Shown here piece after piece: positions 57,644-64,000 of a DNA stretch of 64,000 nucleotides. The first letter of the stretch is position 1, and each line of letters opens with the position of its first letter. The notes under the pieces are model-generated. The model saw only the letters and a program-made list of their open reading frames with translations. It had not been told where the DNA came from and made no database searches. The DNA comes from Pedobacter sp. BAL39 (GTDB lineage Bacteria; Bacteroidota; Bacteroidia; Sphingobacteriales; Sphingobacteriaceae): the NCBI RefSeq assembly GCF_000170795.1, contig NZ_ABCM01000002.1, forward strand, positions 124,001 to 188,000. The letters run 5' to 3'. Made by a program: the position numbers and the translations under genes.

Positions 57644-58228
57644 ATGTCTGAACGTAAATTCAATCCAAGTACACTGGTACTGCTGATCATGATCCTTTTT
57701 GTCAGCATCATCCGTGTTGCAGCGCCGTTTTCTGATCAGTTTAAAGAGATCGCTAATTTCTCTGCAGTGGGCGCGATGGCTTTGTTCGGTGGGGCTTATT
57801 TCAACAGCAATCTGAAAGCGTTTGGTTTTCCATTGCTGATGCTCGTGTTGAGTGACCTGTTTTTGGGGCTGACAGTTTACAAGGAATTCGGATTGTTTTA
57901 TCCTGGATGGTACTGGACCTATGTTGCTTTTGTCCTGATGGTATTGGTGTCAAGGGTGATGTTGAAAAGTGTAAACGTCACGCGTTTGCTTGGAGCAACG
58001 CTGGCGATTGTACTGATCCATTGGATTGTCACTGATTTTGCGGTATGGTATAGTGGAACCATGTATCCGCATACCTTAGCCGGATTCTGGTTGTGCCTGG
58101 TCAATGCAATTCCATTTGAGCTGAAGTTTCTGTATGGAACGTTAATCTATGGAGCGGTGATGTTCGGTGCTTTCGAGTTCCTGAAAGCGAGGTATCCATA
58201 TCTGAAAATGGTTCGTAGTGTTGCATAG
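57644..58228 (+). CDS. DUF6580-like integral membrane protein
   Basis: 194 residues from the ATG at 57644 (SERKFNPSTLVLLIMILFVSI); an upstream ATG at 57623 overlaps the -7 box and would add seven residues. Five to six hydrophobic spans with a conserved-looking NFSAVGAMALFGGAYF, LVLSDLFLGLTVY and WIVTDFAVWYSGTMYPHTLAGFW. The family is listed as a putative transport protein, and its size and six-span plan recall ECF S-components. The substrate is unknown; the cobalamin locus just upstream is a hint, but a terminator and an own promoter separate them. Confidence 0.75.
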   Translation: MSERKFNPSTLVLLIMILFVSIIRVAAPFSDQFKEIANFSAVGAMALFGGAYFNSNLKAFGFPLLMLVLSDLFLGLTVYKEFGLFYPGWYWTYVAFVLMVLVSRVMLKSVNVTRLLGATLAIVLIHWIVTDFAVWYSGTMYPHTLAGFWLCLVNAIPFELKFLYGTLIYGAVMFGAFEFLKARYPYLKMVRSVA

Positions 58229-58248
58229 TATCACTTAAGATATTTGTC

Positions 58249-58276
58249 AGGCTGCCTCATCAAGGCGGCCTTTTTT
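58249..58276 (+). terminator. Terminator after the DUF6580 gene
   Basis: AGGCTGCC / GGCGGCCT arms (one G-T pair) with a 7-base loop, followed by six T. Confidence 0.8.
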
Positions 58277-58309
58277 ATGTCAGGGTATTTTTTATTTTAA
58301 GAACGTCAA

Positions 58310-59026
58310 ATGAAAGAAACAGTAAAGAAAAAGATGGTGGTGCTTACCGGAGCGGGAATCAGTGCTGAAAGTGGGTTGAAAACATTCAGAGATGCTGACG
58401 GTCTGTGGGAGGGTTACAATGTTTACGATGTGGCGACACCAGAAGCATGGGGGCGCAATCCTGCCCTGGTACAAACCTTTTATAATGAACGGCGTAAGCA
58501 GGTCCTGGAAGCGGAGCCAAATGACGCACATCGTGGAATCGCTAAGCTGGAGTCCCAATATGAGGTGACGGTGATCACACAGAATATAGATGACCTGCAT
58601 GAGCGAGGAGGCTCTTCATCGGTCATTCATCTTCATGGGATCATCACAAGATCCCAGTCGGACCTCAATCCGGCGCTGACCTATCCGATTGAAGGCTGGG
58701 AGCTTAGGATGGGGGAGTATTGTGAACTGGGTTCGCAGCTGCGAGCGCATGTGGTCTGGTTTGGTGAAGCCGTCCCGATGATTGAGGAGGCTGCGCGCAT
58801 TTGTGCTGAAGCGGAGGTATTTGTGCTCATTGGAAGCTCGCTCGCGGTATATCCTGCTGCCGGACTCATCGACTTTGTGCCCAGACATTGTCCCAAATAT
58901 ATCATTGACCCGCGCATACCTGAAGTTCGTAACAGGTCGGGCATCATCCCCATTGCTGAAAATGCTGTTGCAGGTGTGCGTACCTTGCTGAAGCGGCTGC
59001 TTCCCGAGGGTTCTACATCAGCGTAA
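58310..59026 (+). CDS. NAD-dependent sirtuin deacylase (CobB-like)
   Basis: 238 residues. TGAGISAESGLKTFRD (13-28) is the NAD motif, TQNIDDLHERGG follows, the catalytic histidine is H109 in HLHG, and HVVWFGEAVP comes next. Y58 and R61 (YNER) match the Tyr/Arg pair that gives E. coli CobB its desuccinylase activity, so class III acyl preference is likely. The usual four zinc cysteines are not there; only C138 lies between residues 110 and 150. It removes acyl groups from lysines. Its last 14 bases overlap the end of the convergent STN gene. Confidence 0.88.
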   Translation: MKETVKKKMVVLTGAGISAESGLKTFRDADGLWEGYNVYDVATPEAWGRNPALVQTFYNERRKQVLEAEPNDAHRGIAKLESQYEVTVITQNIDDLHERGGSSSVIHLHGIITRSQSDLNPALTYPIEGWELRMGEYCELGSQLRAHVVWFGEAVPMIEEAARICAEAEVFVLIGSSLAVYPAAGLIDFVPRHCPKYIIDPRIPEVRNRSGIIPIAENAVAGVRTLLKRLLPEGSTSA

Positions 59027-60749
59027 TTCCTGCCGACCAGCCCAGCCAGCCCTTGTTGTTGCCGCTGAAGCTCTGGTGTTTCCCCGGACCCACCTGTTGT
59101 TTGTAGTTTTTTCCATTGGAACCTTCAGCGGCATTGCTATTATAATAGGCATAAGCAGGGCCACCAAAGAGTGTCAGCCCTTTGCCAACCTTCACCTGAA
59201 TGTTCGCATGAAAGCGCTGCAGGATGTTGGTATCGTTCCAGTTGCCAAGGTAGAGGTACTGTGCAGTAGTTTCTGCACCTATGGTAAAGCTGTTGTTGAA
59301 GATGAAGTCGTGGCCAAAACCCAGTCCGAAAGTTTCTGCCCTGGCGTCTGAAGACCAGTGTTTGCCAACAAACAATATGCTGTAGAGTTTTGCATTTCCT
59401 GTTTTTATCGAAATATTGGTATTGATGACCTCGTTGCTGTACAGACTGATTTTATGATATCCATGGCGAACAAGGTTGAGCAGCCCCAGGTTTACGCCAG
59501 AGGAAGAATCTGCCACATTGACGAGGGCCATCTGGAATCCTTTGACCTGCCTGGCATAATTGAAAATCCCGGCAATTTGAACACCATTCATACAGTCGGT
59601 ACTGATGTTGCCGATACCGGCCACCTGGGCGCCGTGGGTCGTTTTATCCATATTGATGATGCCTGCGATCTGAAAGCCATCCAGCCGCTGAAGTGTGGCA
59701 TTGGAAATCCCGGCGACTTGTATACCGCGACTGTTGCGTCCTGCGATATTCAGGATTCCTGCTGCCTGCAAGCCGTTGACATCAGTATTGACTTCATTGA
59801 TCAGTCCTGCCAGCTGCAGGCCCCTGACCCGACCGCCAACCGTATTGAATAAACCGGCCACCTGCACCTTATCGACGTCCCCCTTGGTAAGGTTGAATAA
59901 TCCTGCCATCTCCAGTCCGTTAATACCGGCGGTATAACCGCCAAGGACATTTAGAGAGAACTTATTGATGACGCTGGAGCTCATCATCCCATGTGAGCTG
60001 AGCCCAGGAGTGAAGGAAGTCTGAAATGGCGTATTGGCCAGGAAGTTAGGGATATTCAGATTTTGTATGCGTTGTTTTGAAGAAATGAAAAAACGGCCCA
60101 CACCTAGTTTCTCGATGGCATTGGAGAACATACTTCCTTTTTCCTTATCCGGATCATCATAACTTTGTGGCTTGATGTCAATGTTGGAGAGAAAGATCAA
60201 TGCAGTGTCCCTATACCGTTCTTTGCTGGCAGTAAGGATGATTTCCTCATGTTTGCCTTTAAAGCGCATCATGAAATATCCATTTTCGTCGGTAAGTGTG
60301 GACTGTAGCAGCCGTTTTTCGTAAATGGTAGCCTGGCTGATTCCTTTACCCGTCTGTATGTCCCTGATCTGGCCACCAATCAGGTACACTTTTTCCGTTG
60401 TCCTGATGTAGTCAGGAACGATGGTCAGGTGAAGGGCTGCATACCGAAGGATGATGTAATCTGCATGTTCCCTATAATCCACCATGCCCTGAAACAACCT
60501 GTCAAGGACATCCCTGACGGGCAGGTTTCTGATATTGATGGTCACCAGGCTATCCTGGCGGAAGAGTTCTCCATTGTAGGCAAAGAAAAAGTCGCCTGCC
60601 TGACTGATCTGGTCAAGTACGGCGCTCAATGGTACCCCCCTGGCATCCAGGCTTACCCTTTTGGAGAGGTTTTCGCGATAAAGGTCAGCAGATTGTGCCG
60701 AGCAGTAGTGTTGAATCAGCAGGAAGAGCAGCAGTGTTCTGAATTTCAT
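59013..60749 (-). CDS. STN-domain protein with xAGxxN repeat and surface barrel-like end
   Basis: 578 residues. Signal peptide 1-18 (LIQHYCSAQ). Residues 27-105 look like an STN domain (VSLDARGVPLSAVLDQISQAGDFFFAYNG), the part of TonB receptors that talks to FecR. Residues 118-195 look like a carboxypeptidase-regulatory beta domain. Residues 277-430 hold nine repeats; the Ala of each xAG motif lies at 282, 298, 314, 330, 346, 362, 377, 393 and 408, a period of 16. The end (430-578) is beta-rich and Gly/aromatic, ending GWSAGITLM. The repeats resemble those of LA_2272-type surface proteins. No TonB plug or receptor barrel. Start overlaps fecR by 4 bases. Confidence 0.85.
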   Translation of the reverse strand: MKFRTLLLFLLIQHYCSAQSADLYRENLSKRVSLDARGVPLSAVLDQISQAGDFFFAYNGELFRQDSLVTINIRNLPVRDVLDRLFQGMVDYREHADYIILRYAALHLTIVPDYIRTTEKVYLIGGQIRDIQTGKGISQATIYEKRLLQSTLTDENGYFMMRFKGKHEEIILTASKERYRDTALIFLSNIDIKPQSYDDPDKEKGSMFSNAIEKLGVGRFFISSKQRIQNLNIPNFLANTPFQTSFTPGLSSHGMMSSSVINKFSLNVLGGYTAGINGLEMAGLFNLTKGDVDKVQVAGLFNTVGGRVRGLQLAGLINEVNTDVNGLQAAGILNIAGRNSRGIQVAGISNATLQRLDGFQIAGIINMDKTTHGAQVAGIGNISTDCMNGVQIAGIFNYARQVKGFQMALVNVADSSSGVNLGLLNLVRHGYHKISLYSNEVINTNISIKTGNAKLYSILFVGKHWSSDARAETFGLGFGHDFIFNNSFTIGAETTAQYLYLGNWNDTNILQRFHANIQVKVGKGLTLFGGPAYAYYNSNAAEGSNGKNYKQQVGPGKHQSFSGNNKGWLGWSAGITLM

Positions 60750-61708
60750 GGCTTTTTATTGGACAAATAAATCTGCTGCCCGTTACCGGAGCGCTGGAGA
60801 TTTAATGCATCGCAGATGATACTAAGGTTTTCTTCCAGGTTATCCGCCTTGAGGGTACTGCTAAAGGTAAGGTGTTCCAGTCCAGCTTCCAGTACAATGC
60901 TACTGCGGTAAGCATCATTCAGCGTAGCGATGAGTTTCGGCAGGGGAGTGTTTCTGGCAATGAAAAGGCGACTGTGGTAATAATTGTACAACTGGTCGGT
61001 GTTTTTCTTTTTCTGCAGTTTAGCTTCAGGACTGGCCAGGGAGAGGTGTTCGCTTTTTTGCAACCTCAGGATTTCATCACCCCGTTGCACCTCCACAATG
61101 CCAGATTCAACATTGATTTCTGTTTCCTGCCGATGGTGTCTGATGTTAAAGGAAGTTCCGACAACGGTAACACTGAGATCGGTAAGCCGGATCACAAATG
61201 GATGCGTACGATCCTTGGCAACATTAAAAAATACATCTCCTGAATCGAGATGCACCGTTCTTTCATTTCTGAAGTCGCTGGCATATTTCAGGCTTGTGCC
61301 TTTGTTTAGGGTAAGTACCGAGCCATCGGGAAGTGTGTTCGAAGCAATATTGCCATCGGCATGCATGTCAATATAGGTGTTGTTGCTGACCACCTGATAC
61401 ACAGACCATGCACCAATGGCCAATAGGGAAACTGCGGCGATCTTGAAAATCAGGTAATGGTTTTTCCTGGGACTCAGCGATGATTTACTGTGTTGACGTT
61501 GGTCTGCTTTCGCTTTGAATGCCATCCAGGCGGCTGTTTCATCAACGGTACTTTCTGCTGCCAGCTGTTTACTGGCTTCCCATATCTTTTTGAATTTTAG
61601 AAAATGCGCAGTGTTGGCGGGATCTGAAGATAACCAGGCGCTGACCCTTTGCCGTTCTGCTTCGTTAGTTTCCTGGAGCAGGTATTTGATCAATAGTTCG
61701 TCAGTCAT
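60746..61708 (-). CDS. FecR-family anti-sigma factor
   Basis: 320 residues. The cytosolic N-terminus is followed by one membrane span (84-107, IFKIAAVSLLAIGAWSVYQVV). The periplasmic FecR domain has DGNIASNTLPDGSVLTLNKGTSLKYASDF and DSGDVFFNVAKDRTHPFVIRL. A DUF4974 end is recognisable (NTPLPKLIATLNDAYRSSIVLEAGLEHLTFSSTLKADNLEENL). It is expected to hold the adjacent sigma factor and release it on a signal from an STN domain. It starts 3 bases after the sigma gene and overlaps the STN gene by 4. Confidence 0.93.
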   Translation of the reverse strand: MTDELLIKYLLQETNEAERQRVSAWLSSDPANTAHFLKFKKIWEASKQLAAESTVDETAAWMAFKAKADQRQHSKSSLSPRKNHYLIFKIAAVSLLAIGAWSVYQVVSNNTYIDMHADGNIASNTLPDGSVLTLNKGTSLKYASDFRNERTVHLDSGDVFFNVAKDRTHPFVIRLTDLSVTVVGTSFNIRHHRQETEINVESGIVEVQRGDEILRLQKSEHLSLASPEAKLQKKKNTDQLYNYYHSRLFIARNTPLPKLIATLNDAYRSSIVLEAGLEHLTFSSTLKADNLEENLSIICDALNLQRSGNGQQIYLSNKKP

Positions 61709-61711
61709 GGT

Positions 61712-62293
61712 TTATTTAATCAGGTTGTTGAAATAAAGTGTGGCAATGATGAGGAGCACGATAAAGTCGGCCAGCCTGACACGCAGGATTCTTAGTGCCT
61801 TTCCCATCTGGTTTTCCACGGTCTTTACCGAGAGGCCCAGCTGATCGGCGATTTCCCTGTATTTCAGTTCTTCGAACCTGCTCATTTGAAAAATTGTCCT
61901 GCATTGTTCCGGAAGCGTTCTGAGGGCTTCACTGAGTTTGAGCTGAAGTTCGCTGAGCTCTACTTTTGATGAGGCGGGTTCATGACTGCTGTTCATGGTC
62001 TGATGGGTAAATTGCTGGTGTTTCAATTTTATTCTTTCATGTTTGAGGTGGTTCAGGGCATCGTTATAGATACATCTGTAGAGGTAGGCTTTGACGGAAG
62101 TTTTCACATTCAAAAGGGCTCTCTTCTCCCAGAATTTCAAAAACATGCCCTGCACGATCTCCTCTGCCAGGTCACTGTCCCTGAGTATGACCAGAGCATA
62201 GGCATGGAGGGATTTATAGTGCGCTTTGAAGAGCTGCTCAAATGACTGATCGTCATATTCAACAAGGGGCTGGGTACTGACTTTCAATAACAT
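61712..62293 (-). CDS. ECF sigma factor, FecI-like
   Basis: 193 residues. Region 2 is FEQLFKAHYKSLHAYALVILRDSDLAEEIVQGMFLKFWEKR, region 4 is LPEQCRTIFQMSRFEELKYREIADQLGLSVKTVENQMGKALRILR. The C-terminus RLADFIVLLIIATLYFNNLIK is hydrophobic, a feature of many Bacteroidota FecI-type factors that may touch the membrane or FecR. A -7 box TATATTTG ends 10 bases before the start. First gene of the sigma-fecR-STN unit. Confidence 0.93.
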   Translation of the reverse strand: MLLKVSTQPLVEYDDQSFEQLFKAHYKSLHAYALVILRDSDLAEEIVQGMFLKFWEKRALLNVKTSVKAYLYRCIYNDALNHLKHERIKLKHQQFTHQTMNSSHEPASSKVELSELQLKLSEALRTLPEQCRTIFQMSRFEELKYREIADQLGLSVKTVENQMGKALRILRVRLADFIVLLIIATLYFNNLIK

Positions 62294-62303
62294 TAGTTTA
62301 GGT

Positions 62304-62311
62304 CAAATATA
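62304..62311 (-). promoter_or_regulatory. -7 promoter box for the sigma-fecR-STN operon
   Basis: TATATTTG on the minus strand matches TAnnTTTG and lies 10 bases before the sigma start. No -33 match, so activated or alternative sigma use is possible. Confidence 0.45.
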
Positions 62312-62546
62312 TTGGTTTCAGCAGTTTCTTTCGTTTAATTTTTTTGTCCTTTGTCCTGTCTTTTGCAGAAATCCTGTCGGCTGATGTTGCTGCAGGAGCT
62401 GTGGGGAAGTAACAATTGTCTGAATCCGGTTGGGTATTTCTGATCTGAAATACGGCGACCACGTGCTGCCAGAATGAGGGGTGTAATGACATGTTTTTTG
62501 AATTGAGGGTTAGAGATAACATTAGCTATTCCTGCTGGTTTTTTTA

Positions 62547-63614
62547 TTAAAACAGCAGCTGTATTCCTGCACCATATCCAAGGTACAGCGCTTTGAAGTC
62601 GCCGCCATGGTTATTTTGCCAGGTCTTGATGAAATGGGAATACAGTTCTCGGCCTTCCTGTGTATTGGTGCTGATGAAGTTCAGTGAGGGGCCTCCAAAA
62701 AGTTCGATCCTGCCGATCCGCAGTGCAGGGAGGATTTTCAGGGACGACTTGAAGTAGTCGCCGGACTTGAAGCTGTCTATGCTTCCGGCAATTGCTTCGG
62801 TATTTAATCTGAAGGTGTTACTTTGAAAAAAGTGTGCACCGAGGCCCGCTTCCATAGCGTATACCTCTTTGTCATTTCTGAAGTTATAGCCCAGGCCAAG
62901 GATGCCATATAACTTCTTGCCACCAGAACGGAAGGACAGCATGGTGGTCAGGTTTTCATCGAGGCTGATGCCGATGGATTTCTCGCCATTTTTGATGATA
63001 TTGATGATTCCGATGGGGTAGTCACTGCTGTCGGCGATGTTGATGAAACCTGCTATCTGAGCACCTTTGACCTTTCCGGCAATGTTGATGAAACCGGCGA
63101 CCTGTGCACCATCCACATCTGCAGCTTTGTTCATAAAGCCGGCAATTTGTGATACCCCTACCTTTCGGCTCGCATAGTTCATGAAGCCGGCAACCTGTGA
63201 TCCATTCAGTGCAGCGGCAGCATTCATGAAGCCCGCGAACTGTGCACCTGTGACAGTTTTTGCAGTGTTTATGAACCCCGAGAACTGCACACCATCAAGG
63301 TTGCCGCAGTTGACATTGGCCAGCCCGGCAAACTGAGGGCCGCGACTGTCATGTCTGACTATATTTGCCAGTCCGGCGAAGGCGGCTCCCTGTTCGGAGG
63401 CCGAGACACCAGCAAGCAGATGCAGGGAGAGGTTGTTGGTGTCTAAGGGAGCATGGGCGCCGTTGGTGCTGATGGGATAGACCAGTCCGAAATGTATCTT
63501 TCCTGGAAATTTATTCTGGGCCTGACTGTCTATCGGGATGAAAAGTGGTGATAAGCTGAAGGCCATCATGCCGATCATTTTTCCTATTTGTTGTACGGGG
63601 TTTCTGGTGTTCAT
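62547..63614 (-). CDS. xAGxxN-repeat surface protein, paralogue of the STN gene's C-terminal half
   Basis: 355 residues from the ATG at 63614; a TTG at 63641 would add nine residues and overlaps the promoter-like box. A signal peptide reaches about residue 33 (IDSQAQ). Residues 70-210 hold eight repeats with the xAG alanine (serine once) at 80, 96, 112, 127, 142, 158, 173 and 188, period 15-16. The rest is a beta-barrel-like region ending GYGAGIQLLF. Both repeats and C-terminal LFGGPxxxxxx segment match the STN protein. Likely at the outer membrane; function unknown. Confidence 0.82.
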   Translation of the reverse strand: MNTRNPVQQIGKMIGMMAFSLSPLFIPIDSQAQNKFPGKIHFGLVYPISTNGAHAPLDTNNLSLHLLAGVSASEQGAAFAGLANIVRHDSRGPQFAGLANVNCGNLDGVQFSGFINTAKTVTGAQFAGFMNAAAALNGSQVAGFMNYASRKVGVSQIAGFMNKAADVDGAQVAGFINIAGKVKGAQIAGFINIADSSDYPIGIINIIKNGEKSIGISLDENLTTMLSFRSGGKKLYGILGLGYNFRNDKEVYAMEAGLGAHFFQSNTFRLNTEAIAGSIDSFKSGDYFKSSLKILPALRIGRIELFGGPSLNFISTNTQEGRELYSHFIKTWQNNHGGDFKALYLGYGAGIQLLF

Positions 63615-63638
63615 TCTGTTGATTTTAGAATGAGACAA

Positions 63639-63646
63639 CAAAGACA
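63639..63646 (-). promoter_or_regulatory. -7-like box before the repeat protein
   Basis: TGTCTTTG on the minus strand, one mismatch to TAnnTTTG, places initiation about 18 bases before the ATG at 63614. Confidence 0.3.
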
Positions 63647-63689
63647 GCTGTTACCCCTACGTCTTTAGAAAAAAATAATCAGGAAGCGC

Positions 63690-64000
63690 TTAATGGATCA
63701 CGGCAGCAGCTTCACCGGCGACAACCTCTACTTTGTCTTTTATTTTACGCCTGCCGACGCTGAGGATAAGGAGCGCGGCAATAGTGGTTCCCGTCATGAT
63801 GGACACCATGGGTACCGGCGATTTCAGCTCAAACATGCTTACGCCAAAGGAGGCCAGTGCACCAAGACCCATCTGTACCGCTCCCATGAGGGCGGAGGCA
63901 CTGCCGGCATTTTTGCTGAAAGGCGCAAGAGACAGGGCAGAGGTATTGGGGTTAGTAAAGCCGAGGCAGCAAAGGAAGAGGAAAAGTAAAACTACAGTTG
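63690..64000 (-). CDS. Bcr/CflA-family drug efflux transporter, C-terminal end
   Basis: The right edge cuts the gene; about 103 residues remain. The frame is open to the edge and reads NPNTSALSLAPFSKNAGSAS followed by ALMGAVQMGLGALASFGVS, the conserved tail block of Bcr/CflA MFS exporters, with two more spans and the charged end RRKIKDKVEVVAG. It exports drugs or other small molecules across the inner membrane. Confidence 0.88.
   Translation of the reverse strand, partial: TVVLLFLFLCCLGFTNPNTSALSLAPFSKNAGSASALMGAVQMGLGALASFGVSMFELKSPVPMVSIMTGTTIAALLILSVGRRKIKDKVEVVAGEAAAVIH

Noticed and set aside
62298..62522. 74-codon minus-strand frame upstream of the sigma gene
   Set aside because: Basic, low-complexity end and no recognisable domain; it would overlap the -7 box of the sigma gene.
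59013..63614. The xAGxxN repeats as a pentapeptide-repeat protein
   Set aside because: The period is 15-16 residues, not 5, and the A(N/D)LxX pattern of pentapeptide repeats is absent.

Overview
The window reads as a chromosomal segment of a Bacteroidota bacterium, most likely a Pedobacter-like member of the Sphingobacteriaceae. The grounds are promoter boxes of the TAnnTTTG type in place of a sigma70 -10, the near absence of Shine-Dalgarno sequences, many TTG starts, Bacteroidota-typical families (LptD-like barrel, DUF3857 proteins, DUF6266, UMF1 MFS, FecI/FecR pairs, CKKD surface lipoproteins) and the futalosine route to menaquinone. Genus is an inference. Almost all of the window is ordinary, dense coding sequence; I see no transposon, prophage, CRISPR array, rRNA or tRNA.

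Layout. 1-4300: the end of an LptD-like outer-membrane protein, cinA and a 2-oxo acid dehydrogenase E2. 4317-9687 (minus): a methionine block, with hom, metX and metY behind a SAM-I riboswitch and a separate metB-like gene upstream. 9802-16631: a lipoprotein, then mqnE, a histidine phosphatase, mqnA, mutS, an NlpC/P60 lipoprotein and a 40-residue membrane microprotein. 16640-28966: two DUF3857 transglutaminase-like proteins, a DnaQ-type exonuclease, an M1 peptidase, queG, a small membrane protein, a GNAT-nitrilase fusion, ruvB and a 3-hydroxyacyl-CoA dehydrogenase. 28991-34340: pdxH, an YqgE/AlgH protein, purE-purK, a BaiN-type flavoprotein and a DUF6266 protein.

34359-43164: a giant propeller-amidohydrolase, recQ, a GIN-domain lipoprotein, an orphan ECF sigma factor, a UMF1 transporter and a LutA-like protein. 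43322-46475: the translation operon thrS-infC-rpmI-rplT. 46681-47944: a LexA-like XRE/S24 repressor divergent from a GIY-YIG-like gene, with palindromic operator candidates between them. 48073-54863: a metalloprotease-propeller-barrel fusion, penicillin-binding protein 1A and PPK2. 54867-57507: a cobalamin riboswitch controlling a BtuG-like propeller lipoprotein and a PKD-type surface lipoprotein. 57644-59026: a DUF6580 membrane protein and a sirtuin. 59013-63614 (minus): an ECF sigma/FecR pair followed by an STN-domain protein whose C-terminal half is not a TonB receptor but a run of 16-residue 'xAGxxN' repeats, with a repeat-only paralogue beside it. The window ends inside a Bcr/CflA efflux gene.

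The most unusual part is 59013-63614: a surface-signalling cassette in which the usual TonB-dependent transducer is replaced by an STN plus pentapeptide-like repeat protein. Next in interest are the LexA-like pair with its operators, the B12-riboswitch surface lipoproteins without a neighbouring btuB, and a 35-bp near-perfect palindrome overlapping the promoter of the SAM riboswitch.
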